DNA of 64,000 nt from Megalobrama amblycephala (lineage: Eukaryota; Chordata; Actinopteri; Cypriniformes; Xenocyprididae), in the NCBI RefSeq assembly GCF_018812025.1, contig NC_063061.1, forward strand, positions 34,804,493 to 34,868,492. Reading direction: 5' to 3'. Positions 20,744 to 32,029 of the stretch are shown here, piece after piece. Every line of letters starts with the position of its first letter. Positions within the stretch are counted from its first letter, which is position 1. The position numbers were made by a program, and so were the translations under genes. Under the pieces are notes generated by a model. The model had not been told where the DNA came from. It did not search any database and saw only the letters and a list, made by a program, of their open reading frames with translations.

Positions 20744-21260
20744 CTCAAGTCAAACTTTATTTCTAAAGCACTTTCAACACCACAATGTGGAACCAAGGTG
20801 CTGTACAGAAATAATAATTAAAAAAAACAAACAAATATAGAACCATTAAAACATACATCAAACTTACAAAGCATTTACAAAAGCTAAAGAAAACAAATGA
20901 GTTTTTAGTGCACTCTGAAATACACTAAGTGTAGGAGATGAGACACAGACAGAGGAAGGTCACTCCAAAGCCTTGGAGCTGCAACAGAAAAGGTCCGATC
21001 ACCTTTTCATTTTAAGCTAGACCAAGGAACCATAAGGTGTAATGATCATTTGAATGCAGAGACCTATTAGATTGATGCAGACTGATTAAATCAGAAACAT
21101 AAGCCATGAAAAGCTTTGAAAACATAAACTGTGGCAGCACTTTGTAATGAATTCTGTATCATACAGGTAGCCGGTGTAGTTTGATAAGCACAGGAGGTAT
21201 GTGCTCTCTCTTCTCAGTGCCCATTAGAAGCCTAGCAGCTGAATTTGTACCAAATTAATA
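20744..21260 (-). mobile_element. LINE-like 3' fragment
   Basis: CTCAAGTCAAACTTTATTTC followed by AAAGCACTTTCAACACCACA looks like an inverted LINE 3' end. It is followed by sequence with repeat character (GGAAGGTCACTCCAAAGCCT, CAGGTAGCCGGTGTAGTTTG). It has no open frame of note. It sits between the dead copy at 20258 and receptor 4. The exact family is uncertain. Confidence 0.5.
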
Positions 21261-21807
21261 AACTCATTCTTATCCTCATTCTGTTGGCCAACCAACACTT
21301 AACCTCAGCCAAAAAAAAAAAAAAAAAATTCTTACAGAAACTGAATGGAAATTTTATCCCCACATTTCAGTGGTAAAATTTGAGAGTCATCAGCATGCAA
21401 ATGATAACGAATACCATATTTTTTCGATACTAACTTTTCGATTAATTTGAGACCAAATATTATATCGGGTTCAAATCTTGGTTGTCTTAGCAGTGTGGGC
21501 AGGAGCATTGTCTAGTTGAATAATCAAACTTCCCACATTCTGCCAAAAACTTCATTGTCTTTGATGTTTTCTGAGACAGCAATGGCTTTTTAAGTAGTGG
21601 ATTTGCTGAAATTCCTCCAGGAGGTCAAACTTATAAATTAATAATTATGTTGGGAAAGTTAAACTATTTTTAAATGACTGAATCAAAAAGGACTATCAAC
21701 ATTGTATCTGACTATACGATTCATCTAACGTGACCATATCTTTCTTTTTTTCCTGCACAGATTACAATATAAGAATATAAAGGGTAGAGACGACAAACAA
21801 AGAGAAG

Positions 21808-22650
21808 ATGAAAAACTCTACAGTGAACTTTACCTCACTTGAAGCTTCAACAAACTCCACAACTCATTTCACTGGGTTACTGAACAGTCTGAACATATGT
21901 CTGTACAGCATTAATTTGATTTTTGCTCTTCCTATACACTCTTATATTATATGGCTCATCATTACAGGAAGTGGAGTTGCATCAGGGTTTTTCATCCTCA
22001 ATCTCTCTGTTTCTGAGATTGGTATCTGTGTTAATTCTTTGTTTGCCCTACTTGATAGTACTTGGGTTTTACATTTCACACCATTAACATGGTTTTTATT
22101 TGGACTAGGCAACACTAGTCGTCCTCTGTTTCAGTGTCTGATCTGTGTTGAGCGTTACCTGGCAGTAGTTCATCCTGTAACCTTTCTGAAGTTCAAACCT
22201 CTCAGATATAAAGTGATCTGCTGCACTGTGGCCTGGATAATTATTATTGGATCCTGTTTGTGTGGCATGTTTATTTTAGCATCTTTCGACTTTTATATTT
22301 ATATATGCATAAATTCGCTTAAATTCTTACTCTTCCTCTCCATCCAGTTGTATTGCTGTGTGGCTGTTCTCAAAGCTCTGAAGCAGTCAGGACCAGGAGA
22401 GAGAGGGAGAGAGAGAGAGGAGGAAAACACCATTAAAAGAAGAGTGTTTTATATCATTCTAATAACTACTATGAGCATGGCCATCACATATTGGCCATTT
22501 ACTATCACTGGATTCTTTTTTATTCTGACAAAAGAGAATATGGAGCTACCTTTTTCTGTTAGTTTTATTTGTTATGTACTGGCTGGTTTTGTTCAGCCTG
22601 TTCTTTATCTGCACCGGGCTGGAAAATTATCCTGCCTTTGTTTTCCTTAA
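21808..22650 (+). CDS. Orphan rhodopsin-like 7TM receptor 4
   Basis: A 280-residue receptor, MKNSTVNFTS start; sequons N3, N7, N16. TM1 ALPIH, then a three-residue deletion in loop 1 (ITGSGVAS) shared with receptors 8 and 9. TM2 SVSE. Loop before TM3 is FTPLTWFLFGLGNTS. ERY 115-117. Extracellular loop 2 is long and aromatic (SFDFYIYICINS). TM6 has TYWPF, so a Trp sits one place from the canonical toggle. TM7 QPVLY, tail SCLCFP. Closest relative is the pseudogene at 34740, and their 3' flanks are also duplicated. Acceptor TTTTTTTCCTGCACAG ends at 21760. There is no adjacent promoter cassette; the nearest is at 19877, across a dead copy and a LINE piece. Confidence 0.9.
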   Translation: MKNSTVNFTSLEASTNSTTHFTGLLNSLNICLYSINLIFALPIHSYIIWLIITGSGVASGFFILNLSVSEIGICVNSLFALLDSTWVLHFTPLTWFLFGLGNTSRPLFQCLICVERYLAVVHPVTFLKFKPLRYKVICCTVAWIIIIGSCLCGMFILASFDFYIYICINSLKFLLFLSIQLYCCVAVLKALKQSGPGERGREREEENTIKRRVFYIILITTMSMAITYWPFTITGFFFILTKENMELPFSVSFICYVLAGFVQPVLYLHRAGKLSCLCFP

Positions 22651-22734
22651 ATCCCATGATTGTGATATTTGATCTATTCTTTTTTATGTCTGATACATTT
22701 TAATTATGTTTGAAAAATGTAAAATAAATACACC

Positions 22735-22833
22735 TTTTCCATATTGAGGATTGCCCACAGAGGTTATTGAATTGAACTCAACATTCATAACACTGAGAAC
22801 CTTTTTTTCCCAACAGGGAAAAAAAATAAATAA

Positions 22834-22893
<60 letters not shown>

Positions 22894-23230
22894 ACTGAAC
22901 TCGGTCATGTGATCAGTGAGCGGCACCTGTGCTGGCCAGTTTCAAATGAATAAAAAAGTCTTTTTGAGAAGAAAGAATATTCACTGTTCAGGTGCAAGTT
23001 TTTTCTATGGGATTGAACATTTACTGTATGAAAAAAACTGTTATTCTCAGTTTTAAAGTGAAGGGTCAGTTGATTAACATTGTGTAAAAACATGTCTTGG
23101 TGCACAATTTAAATGTAAATTACTGGATGTCAGCCAAGTCAGAAGAAATTAAACTGAAATACAGTACAAGTACCATTGCATGCTGAACTGAAAATATGTA
23201 TTCATAATATAGCACCTCACAAACCTCACA
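22735..23230 (+). repeat. 3' duplicon shared with 35450-35830
   Basis: ACACCTTTTCCATATTGAGG, GCGGCACCTGTGCTGGCCAG, TTGATTAACATTGTGTAAAA and CTGGATGTCAGCCAAGTCAG all recur in order at 35458-35760. A (AAAT)n(TA)n microsatellite at 22820-22890 interrupts this copy. The unit contains the GGCACCTG(T)GCTGG module seen also at 4105 and 14660. Confidence 0.7.
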
Positions 23231-23266
23231 TTTCCACTACAGAAACTAAAGTCTTATCTGATTTTA

Positions 23267-23606
23267 CCCAGCAAACATTTGGAGGTTTAATGAAAGACAT
23301 CCGTTGAAAAGACAACCCTCCGACACGTGCCATCATGGTTGAAAAATAGTTCCAAAATGAAATTTGAATGGACATCCTAGACTTTATCTTATTAATTAAT
23401 TAAGTATTATATATTGAACTACAGGTAGCTAAAAGTCAAAGTAAAAAATATACATGCAACCCCAGAGAATTGTAGACATGTACAAACATATCTGAATGCA
23501 TTTTTAGGAAATGTTCTGTGTTACACATTTTTACTGATTTATGCCATCCTACCATGACAATTTTTGGCCAGGGACACGACATTGCCGTCAGACAATGCTT
23601 GCTGGG
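23267..23606. mobile_element. Small TIR element
   Basis: The ends CCCAGCAAACATT and AATGCTTGCTGGG are imperfect inverted repeats, flanked by TA on both sides (23265-23266 and 23607-23608), consistent with a TA target duplication. 340 bp, non-coding. Confidence 0.6.
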
Positions 23607-23791
23607 TATAAACTGATTTTAAATTCAAAATGTTCTGAATAATTGTGAATACAGTCCAAATACTTTCAAATAAACATTTTCCAAATCAAAGTAAACTAAG
23701 AATACCAATAAAATCATGCTGAAATAGTTGTTGTGGTTGCTACCAGTTTGTTGTTTATCCAATAAAACTTCACTAGTGACGCAGTGTCTAA

Positions 23792-23916
23792 GAATTTGCA
23801 TATCTTGTGCTTAATGTGACGTGTAGCAGATGAAATCAAGGTCATATATACGTCTTGTCTCTAAAACACAGCACAGATTTATGCACATCCAGAGAGACTG
23901 CACACTCACTCTTCAG
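23792..23916 (+). promoter_or_regulatory. Promoter cassette and non-coding exon 1 of receptor 5
   Basis: AATTTGCATATC, AATGTGACGTGTAGCAGATG, TATA-like TCATATATACG, CTAAAACACAGCACAG, CACATCCAGAGAGACTGCAC and donor CAG|GTGATAAAC at 23916/23917. The GAAGTCAGTCTAC part of other copies is lost (TCTTGTCTCTAAAAC), as in the receptor 7 copy. The acceptor GTTCATTCACAG ends at 24208, so the inferred intron is 292 bp. Confidence 0.75.
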
Positions 23917-24301
23917 GTGATAAACTCTTAATTATACCTAATTATTAAATATTTAATAATAAAAAAACAGTAGTCAAAATATATGAAAGAAAATTGCATG
24001 CTTATAAATTTAGGCTAAGCATAAATATTTACTATATATACAATCATATTTTGAAGTAAATTAATAATGGTATGGTCTGGTTATACAAGTTTAAATTAGG
24101 AACTTTGTATTACCAAGTAATTGTGTTATGTTATTTACTGGATGAATATATTTAAATGTTATGTTTACCTTATTGACTCTGAATCTGAATTAACTGGTTC
24201 ATTCACAGTTTGCCAAAAAAACAAACAAAACAACAACAACAACAACAAAAACTATTATTTGGCTTGTGAGCTGCTGAACTAAGGAGACAAACACAGAGGA
24301 G

Positions 24302-25138
24302 ATGAATAACTCTACAGTAAACTTCACCACACCTGAATCTACAAACTTCACGACTCATTCCTTTGGGCCGCTGGACTTTGTTGTAACCTGCATACACAGC
24401 ATAAATTTCCTGTTTGGTGTTCCTACAAACGTCTATATTATATGGCTCATCATCACAGGAACAGGAAGGGGAGTTGTATCAGAGTTCTTCAATCTCAACA
24501 TCTCTATTTCTGAGATTGGTAACTGTCTGAGTAGTTTGGTCTCTATGCTGACAATTTACTTTTCAAGTCTGTCATTTTTAATGCTGTTTCTGCAAGGACT
24601 AATGCTCACCAGTCGTCCTCTGTTTCAGTGTCTGATCTGTGTTGAGCGTTACCTGGCAGTGGTTCATCCTGTAACCTTTCTGAAGTACAAACCTCTCAGA
24701 TATAGAGTGATCTGCTGCACTGTGGCCTGGATAATCACTCTTGGCTCCTGTTTCTATAGTTTATTTATCTCACAAAACATTCATGTCAAAACATGGTTCT
24801 ACTCACTGCAGTTCCTCCTCTTCTTCTCCATCCAGTTGTTTTGTCTTGTGGCTGTTCTCAGAGCTCTGAAGCAGTCAGGACCAGGAGAGAGAAGGAGAGA
24901 GAGAGAGGAGGAAAACCACATGAAGAGAAGAGCGTTTCATCTCATTCTAATAACGACTGTGAGCATGGCTTTTATATATGTCCCATATAGTATCACAGGA
25001 TTCTGTATAATTCTGACACAACAGAATATTCTCGTATATTGGCTCCCTGGTTTTGTATGTTATGTGTTGGCTGGTTTCGTTCAGCCTGTTCTTTATCTTC
25101 ACCGAACTGGAAAAATCTCCAGCCTCTGTTCCTTATAA
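24302..25138 (+). CDS. Orphan rhodopsin-like 7TM receptor 5
   Basis: A 278-residue receptor; sequons N3, N7 and N15. TM1 GVPTN. Loop 1 TGTGRGVVS. TM2 SISE. The TM2-TM3 segment SLSFLMLFLQGL is shared with receptor 7 and nearly with receptor 8 and the pseudogene at 42674. ERY 115-117. Loop 2 SQNIHVKTWF. Loop 3 GPGERRREREEENH. TM6 YVPY, then ILTQQNILVYWLPG. TM7 QPVLY. Tail KISSLCSL has one Cys. Member of the 5/7/8 subgroup. Start fixed by homology; single coding exon. Function beyond a GPCR fold is unknown. Confidence 0.9.
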   Translation: MNNSTVNFTTPESTNFTTHSFGPLDFVVTCIHSINFLFGVPTNVYIIWLIITGTGRGVVSEFFNLNISISEIGNCLSSLVSMLTIYFSSLSFLMLFLQGLMLTSRPLFQCLICVERYLAVVHPVTFLKYKPLRYRVICCTVAWIITLGSCFYSLFISQNIHVKTWFYSLQFLLFFSIQLFCLVAVLRALKQSGPGERRREREEENHMKRRAFHLILITTVSMAFIYVPYSITGFCIILTQQNILVYWLPGFVCYVLAGFVQPVLYLHRTGKISSLCSL

Positions 25139-25796
25139 GATCTGCCATTGTGTTATTTTACTAGTTACTTTACTTTCTTAATGTTGTTTTAGATAACTTT
25201 GATTTAATAATTGATTAATGATTTGTTTATTTTAATATTAAATTCAGTTATTTTAGTCATTACATGTCATTACGGTTTTTCTGAATTGCTAAAACACATT
25301 TCTTAAAACCATCACTCATTTTCTCAAAACATTAAACACAAATCCAAATCTTCAAACTAATTTCACAAAACCTCTGACTCTTATGGCAAAATCAAACAAA
25401 GCTTTCAGATCATACACACATTAAGCAATATATAAACACTACAGATCATTAAACACTATTAAAAATGTAAAAACAAATATCCAGAGGTTACATGAGGTTA
25501 CAGAAAAAAAAAGTATATTGTAACACAGTAAACACATTTTGCCATTACATAAAATGTATAGAAATCACAATATCAACCAATATTATATAGTATTGAATGT
25601 CTGTATATTCAGCACTTACATACTGCAAACATACAGCAGTCTAAATACAAAGACCTAAAAGTTCAAAGAAAACTTTAAATGAAGAGCATGTTACAGTACA
25701 CTCAAAAAAAAAAAAAAAAAAAAAAAAAAACAGTCCAAAGTCAATGAGAGTTTCATTCTGCTTCAGCATCACGTCTTCATGTTGGGTCCGGTCTAA

Positions 25797-25990
25797 ATCA
25801 AGTCAAGTCACCTTTATTTCGATTGCAGTTTATGCTACACAGATACTAGTATAGTATAGTATAGTATAGTATAGTATAGTATAGTATAGTATAGTATAGT
25901 ATAGTCAATGCAGCGTTACAGTGATAACAGGTACATGATGATCAGTAATGCAAAGAGGGTTCATTTTGGCTGTACAGCAGCTCTAAAAGA
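25797..25990 (-). mobile_element. LINE 3' tail with TATAG microsatellite
   Basis: AATCAAGTCAAGTCACCTTT, then about 12 units of AGTAT at 25846-25905, then GCGTTACAGTGATAACAGGT and GCTGTACAGCAGCTCT. Same family as the tail at 15640. The microsatellite replaces the usual middle part. Confidence 0.7.
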
Positions 25991-26436
25991 AAATACCCTT
26001 GTGGAAAGAAAATATATTTCACTATATATGAATTATCAATATATTACATGATTTAACGGTATATTTGAAAATATACAGAAAAAAATATATTGCTTAAATA
26101 TATTACAATATATTGAATAAGGAATTGTTGCTTTTCATATATTGAAAAATATGTGATAATATATTTACTAATATATCATAGTAGTATCTATTCAGTGTGT
26201 TATCAAAAGGTGTGAAGTATGACACAGTCATGAGGTTTTGTGTAGAACAGAGTTTGCTGTAATACAGTAAATGTTCTCACTGTACCATATGACCGAATCT
26301 ATAACTGATCTTATAGACGTTACGTTGGTATATGTGGTTTACGGGGACTCTCCATAGGAGTAATTATTTTATACTGTACAAACTGTATATTCTATTGCCC
26401 TACACTAACCCTACCCCTAAACGTACCCATCACAGA

Positions 26437-27530
26437 AAACTTCGTAGATAAGGAAGAAGGAGGCGGGAACCGGCGAACGTTAAAAATAACTTTACAGTTT
26501 TTGCCTGTTGCTTGAACACTAAAGACCCATGCTTAGACTAAAGTAACACAACTTGAAGCTTTTGTTACCATACCTCAAACACATGTACCCATACCTTAAA
26601 CAAAAGCGCTGCTTTGCACTGTAGTTGCAATTCTGCAACACACTTACTCCTTTATGCAACACACTTGGTCCTGCATACTACACTCTATTTCATACATAAG
26701 ACACTTCGTTCAAAAATGAAATCTCAGGGTACCATTGGGAAAACACATCTATTCAAAATACAACACACATTGGTTAATTGAAAAGTTGTTGACACACACC
26801 TCAAAACTCTTACTTACAAAACTGAACACCAATCAGCCAGCTACAAAAAGGCCTCAGTGAAGCCATTTTGAGAACTTTGCAAGCATGGAGAGCAAGAGGT
26901 GGAGGCAGAGGAAGAGGAAGACAAAGAGAGAGAAGAGTAGGACATGGTCAAAGAGGCTATGCATGGAACAATATTTCAGATGATATTAGAGCAATGGTGG
27001 TGGATCAGAACAGTGACAGAACGAGAGAGGGAAGAGAGGAAAAAGAGAGAAAAAAAAATTCTTGGTCCGGTTCCCAGACACACTGCCGCTCGGTCCTCAG
27101 CCAGCCGAGAGGCTCTTCCTCGCGGTGCCATGCGATGGTACTGGACGCTCGGTGGACGGCTCGATCCTCCTCCGCCCCCTGGCGGCCAGTGATGGCTCCT
27201 CCGGCTGAGGGCAGCCGGCGGCGACTCCTCCACTCCCTCCTGGATGGCAGCCACCCCACCTCGTCCCAGGAGCATGGCATCGAGCTCTCCGTCCCACCTG
27301 TCACTAGGCTCCAGCACCACCGCCTCGGGCAGCCTCTCGCGGTCTTCACTCCCGCGCTGCCCGACCTCCGCAGCACCGCAATCCCCTTCAGCAGCGAGGG
27401 CTCTTCGACAGTATGTCCCTCCTTCCTCCCAGGTTGCGGCACCAATGTAACAAAATTCGTAGATAAGGAAGAAGGAGGCGGGAATCGGCAAATGTTAAAC
27501 ATAACTTTACAGTTTTTTCCCAGTTGCTAA
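26437..27530 (-). mobile_element. LTR-like element, short and GC-rich inside
   Basis: Two direct copies of about 75 bp (26440-26515 and 27448-27525) share CGTAGATAAGGAAGAAGGAG, GGCGGGAA and AACTTTACAGTTTTT. On the minus strand the inner edge reads TTGTTACA followed by TTGGTGCCGCAACCTGGGAG, which resembles an LTR end plus primer-binding region. The inner 27060-27445 is strikingly GC-rich with overlapping frames in several registers; I recognise no domain in them. Likely a deleted LTR retroelement inserted in the transposase remnant. Confidence 0.5.
26868..27050 (+). pseudogene. IS630/Tc1-like transposase, N-terminal remnant
   Basis: Reads RGGGRGRGRQRERR, then ISDDIRAMVVDQ. An Arg/Gly-rich leader before an I-S-x-x-I-R-A-x-(L/M)-V-D helix is the usual N-terminus of a fish IS630-type transposase. 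It then runs into unrelated purine-rich and LTR-like sequence. No DDE region is present. The frame opens with TTG, and no clear initiator is seen in this frame. Confidence 0.5.
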
Positions 27531-28444
27531 CAAGCATTGTTCAATATCGAAACCACATTTTCAAAACTCTTCACACAGTCAGCGAAACAGAAGTCAATGC
27601 AGATCAAACTGTGAACCATTTTTCATTGCTTTCAGACAAAATGCATTCAGTGACCACACTTTTCAAAATTCAGGAACTCTTTTCCCATTCGTACTCCACA
27701 ACATGCAAAATACTATGTATTTTCAGCACATTTTTCTAATGCTAGCACACTGCATTCACAATGATTAAAAACACATTCAAAACAGAATGATGGCAAATTC
27801 CAAGCATTTATGCAGTAATTATTTTAAAATATTCTCAATTTTATAGCCAAAAAAAAAAAAAAAAAATCATATTTTTGATTATTGATGTGATGTTGATGAT
27901 AACTTGTGGCCAAATGCAAGAGAGAGAGCAGACTAGAACCATCACTGTAATTTACTATAATGAACAACTACACATGTTGTTACAGTAATGTGTAGAATGT
28001 ATTTTATTTATTCTTTTTTATATTATCATTGCAGCCCTGGAGTTTTTTCCCTCTTTTTTCACTTTTTGGTTATGATTTTCAAGTACTATATTCATATAAA
28101 TTATTATTTTTTTAAATTCATTGGTGTTACAAATGCTTTCAATAAAGTGAAATTGTGTTACAGTATTTTAATGACACTGTGTCACTTTTCCTATATTGAG
28201 GGTTTTCACAAATTGCTATACTCTATTTTGATATGCTAAAGGTTTACTTGAAATGTGACTATTTTAAAATAAAACTCTCACATCTAATACTAGTATAATA
28301 CCAACAACAACAAAAAAAGTACTGTTTATAATAAGCTATTGATACTAATGCTGCTTAGAAATGTGCAATTAATGAAAGTCATCAGTTCACGTTTAGTTTG
28401 ATATATGAACTTTTTTTAAACTTACATTTGTTTATTTACATTAT

Positions 28445-28577
28445 ATTTGCTTTTCTAATGTGTCATGTGACGTGTAGCAGAAATCAAGCACACATATTCT
28501 TGTAACAGCAGTGAAGTCAGTCTACAAAACACAGCAGATTTAAACACATCCAGAGAGACTGGACATTCACTCTTCAG
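28445..28577 (+). promoter_or_regulatory. Promoter cassette and non-coding exon 1 of receptor 6
   Basis: The octamer is altered (ATATTTGCTTTTC). Then TCATGTGACGTGTAGCAG, CACACATATTCTTG, GAAGTCAGTCTACAAAACAC, CATCCAGAGAGACTGGACAT and donor CAG|GTGATTAAC at 28577/28578. The acceptor could be TTTTTTTTTTCCAATAG, ending at 29329, only two bases before the ATG, giving an intron of 752 bp. Confidence 0.7.
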
Positions 28578-29331
28578 GTGATTAACTCCTCTTAAAAACA
28601 TTAAATTTTCTATATGAAAGTATACTAAGTATTCTAAAACTATGCGAACTCTAAAAAAAAAAAAAAAAATCTGACGCTTTTTTTTTATGTTTTGGTCATT
28701 TGGATTTAAATTGGGGCTCGTAGAAGTACATAATAGAATGTATTTTTGATTTGGCATTTTTGACAACGTTTCATTCAGTCTGAATTATGTGAAGTTTGTT
28801 AGTTAAATACTGATTAACTGACAGATATAATGGGACCCATTCCTGAGATTGACCCATTTATTACTGTATTAAACTTAATTCAACTAATTTTGAGCGTTCT
28901 GTGTGAACCTGAGACTGTGTGAGGCAAATGACAGATCAGTATAATTTTGAGCTTTTTTACATTCTTTATGTCTTACAAGTTTTGCTTGAAATGTATGTGG
29001 CCCATTTTAGCTGTTATGTTCTGTAAAAATGGGACAGCAGATAAATGGCTTTTGATAAAATCAGAATCTCTGCAAATCCTAGCATTTTTATGCAGACCAT
29101 GAATATATCACTCAAAATATTTTATTTTAAGATGTGTATTTGTTTATATTATATATTCAAGTAAATCATCCTTGAACCCAGTAATTATTTTATGTGCTCT
29201 CTAATTCCATGAGACCTTAAGTTAATGCACAAATTATTTTTTGTATTATGTTTCCCTAAAAATATAAAACTCTGCATGCAAATTTAGGTTCATGTAGCCT
29301 ATTATCATTTTATTTTTTTTTTCCAATAGAG

Positions 29332-30186
29332 ATGAATAACTGTACAGTGAACTTCGCCACACCAGAAGCATCTACATTCTCCACAACTCAGTCCATTGGG
29401 CTAATGAAAATTTTGGATCTTTTTCTGCACAGTTTCAATTTCCTGTTTGGTTTTCCTACACACTCTTATGTTTTATGGCTCATCATCACAGGAACAGGAA
29501 GTGGAGTTGCATCAGAGTTCTTCAACCTCAATCTCTCTGTTTGTGAAATTGCAAACTGTCTGAACATTTGGGTCTATGTAATTTGTTATTGGTTTTCAAG
29601 TTTCACAACATTACAATATTTTATGTTAGGACTAGGCATCACTGGCCATCCTCTGTTTCAGTGTCTGATCTGTGTTGAACGTTACCTGGCAGTGGTTCAT
29701 CCTGTAACCTTTCTGAAGTACAAACCTCTCAGATATAGAGTGATCTGCTCTGCTGTGGCCTGGATAATCACTCTTGGATCCTGTTTGTGCTGCATGTTTA
29801 CTATAGTCTCATGTAAATTTTATATATATGTATGTTGCTTTTCGATTCAGTACCTACTCTTCTTCTTCATCCAGTTGATTTTCCTGGTGGCTGTTCTCAG
29901 AGCTCTGAAGCAGTCAGGACCAGGGAGAGAGAAAGAGCGTGAAAACCACATGAAGAGAAGAGCGTTTTATCTCATTCTAATAACTACTGTGAGTTTGGCT
30001 ATTAACTATATACCATTTGCTATCTCAGGATTGTATTACATTCTGACTTATCTGTATTTTCAGGAACAATTTACATTTGGATTTTTTTGTTATCTACTCG
30101 CTGGTTTTGTCCAACCTTTACTTTATCTGAACCGGGTTGGAAAACTCTCCCGTTTTAAATCAAACATTCAATTGTTTTGTTTTTAA
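29332..30186 (+). CDS. Orphan rhodopsin-like 7TM receptor 6
   Basis: A 284-residue receptor, MNNCTVNFAT start. Only N3 remains a good sequon (N7 is followed by F-A). TM1 GFPTH. TM2 SVCE. TM3 starts GITGHPLFQ, and ERY is at 116-118. Loop 3 is shortened and altered (GPGREKERENH), losing part of the GA-rich coding repeat. TM6 ends YIPF. TM7 QPLLYLNR. The tail differs from all others (GKLSRFKSNIQLFCF): the usual SCLCxx end is replaced, and the last 30 bp look non-homologous. Loop 2 SCKFYIYVCCFS recalls receptor 4. Function unknown beyond the GPCR fold. Confidence 0.88.
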   Translation: MNNCTVNFATPEASTFSTTQSIGLMKILDLFLHSFNFLFGFPTHSYVLWLIITGTGSGVASEFFNLNLSVCEIANCLNIWVYVICYWFSSFTTLQYFMLGLGITGHPLFQCLICVERYLAVVHPVTFLKYKPLRYRVICSAVAWIITLGSCLCCMFTIVSCKFYIYVCCFSIQYLLFFFIQLIFLVAVLRALKQSGPGREKERENHMKRRAFYLILITTVSLAINYIPFAISGLYYILTYLYFQEQFTFGFFCYLLAGFVQPLLYLNRVGKLSRFKSNIQLFCF

Positions 30187-30584
30187 AAGTTAAACCACCA
30201 CACTTCTTTCTTTAAGAGCTTAAGAGTTTTTCTTATGTTAATGATTATGACACCAGAACAATTTAGTAGATTTAATGAAATGTGTCTTATCTACTGTCTT
30301 TGCAGTCTAAAGTGGCTCAGAACATGTTACTGTCTTATAGTTGTACACTGTATATTGAGTGTGTTTACCAGATTTAGTTATAATAAGAGGTTGCTGTAGA
30401 TTATGTAATAAAACACTTCATCAATGACACATTGTCACTTTTCCCATATTGAAGATTTCCATTAAGATTGAAAGGAAGGAAAATTAAAGCTTGGGGTAAT
30501 ATTCATTTGAAAGTGAACTAATCCTTTAAACTTGACATTGACTAGTCACGTTGACATGGCCAACAGAGGGCGCAAAAGCATGTT
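30187..30584. other. 3' flank of receptor 6
   Basis: Non-coding. Contains the recurrent spacer AATAAAACACTTCATCAATG and CATTGTCACTTTTCCCATAT (about 30407-30450). Confidence 0.5.
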
Positions 30585-32029
30585 TTAAAGGGGTCATGAA
30601 CTGTGTTGGTTTATTGTTTTATAATGTTTCCTGGGGTGCACTTATAATGTTAGTATGCTTTTTACATCCAAAATTGTCATAATTTATAAATAAAAGGCAT
30701 TTTTCCTACCCTGATTTTTGCCCTCTGGTTTGATCGCTCTGTTTTAAGGGGCGTGTCTGCTGTGAGACTTCAGTGTAAACGCCCACTGCTGTGATTGGCT
30801 GACATCTTTGCATATGAAATGGTCAAGTATTACTCTCTCTTTTAGTGTGTTTTTACTATTACAGCTCTCAAGGTTAACTAATCATGAAAAGTGTTGCATT
30901 ACATTTGGATCTGCGGTATATTTAGATCGTGGCATTAAAGGTTTCAGAGATGAACACTGCATGAAAGCAGTGATCTCGTCATTACAACTCAATTTCTGCA
31001 CTCTAACAAATGCTTTCATCATCACTAACAGTGCAAACGCGATATAACTAAAAGTTTTGCGCGTCAGTCACTGATAAACTCGCGCTGTTTGATTGACAGC
31101 TTCAGCGCGCGCTGCTCCAACGATTACAAAGGGGCTTTCTTTGATCGCTTTCTTTATATAATTTAATCACCGTTAAATAACAGATTAACTGTTACTCACA
31201 TGTTGTTGTTACTGTCGAGCCCAGGTCCTGCACAATATTTTGTAATCATCAACGGCATGTTTATTGCTTGGCAGCTCGATCTGGTTTAGCACCACATAGG
31301 CCTATGTTACTTAGGCCAAAGAATATACACTAACAAGAAGCGACACTCAGTAGAAAGTTCCATTGAAACTCCGGCGCCCAGCAGCAGCCCTGCGTTTCCG
31401 CCATTGTGTGGTGAAAGCGATTCGCAGTCCACTAGTTTCTATGGCAATATCAGCTGCTTTTTTTTTTTTTTTTTTTTAAACATACATTAATGCTGAAATC
31501 CAACTTGAATGATGACAACACAGAATAAAATACTATCACTAGTGATCATCAAATCCTTTTTACAGTTTACTTTACACACTTTGTGTTTAAATCTTACACT
31601 TTTTTTACAACCTTTGTAAAAACATTATTATAAGATAATTATGTTTGTAGCATGATCCATTAAAACATACAATATATTTCAACTCAGACCTAGTGGTCTG
31701 TAAATTTCTTGTATTTAACCATTGTTCTTGATACACGTTTGTTATAGCAAAGGAAAAAAAAGAAAAATCTCAGATCAGCTGATGTTGGTCACTTTTTAAG
31801 TGATGATAGTCATCATAAAGTGGTCTGACTTACTGGTTTTTAAGTTGTTTAATATCAGTTGTAATTTAAAACACCAAAACTTCTGCTGTAATACTACAAA
31901 CAAATTTTTATGCAGAAAATGTTTTGTCAAGGTCATGCAGACTCACAAAGACATCAAGAATCAGTGTATGAATTTCAACAATAGTGACAAAAAAATTCAG
32001 ATCAACTCACGTCACAAAACAAGCTACTA

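Larger units (their letters stand above)
25270..28160 (+). mobile_element. IS630/Tc1-like DNA transposon relic with insertions
   Basis: Begins near ACGGTTTTTCTGAATTGCTA, with multiple AAACACATTT-type motifs. A transposase N-terminal remnant lies at 26868-27050, and similar AAAACTCTTCACAC-type sequence continues after 27530. It is interrupted by a LINE tail (25797) and an LTR-like element (26437-27530). Borders are approximate, and the right end is not defined by a clear inverted repeat. Confidence 0.45.

Noticed and set aside
25846..25905. CRISPR-like or regulatory tandem array (AGTAT units)
   Set aside because: A simple pentanucleotide microsatellite with no spacers, within a LINE tail in a vertebrate genome.
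27005..27502. Overlapping 165-220 codon frames on both strands in the GC-rich block
   Set aside because: GC-rich DNA has few stops. No domain is visible, the frames overlap each other, and short direct repeats suggest a deleted retroelement.
26868..27530. A 220-codon Arg/Gly-rich protein gene
   Set aside because: Only the first 60 codons resemble a transposase N-terminus; the remainder is unrelated LTR-like DNA, and the frame starts with TTG.
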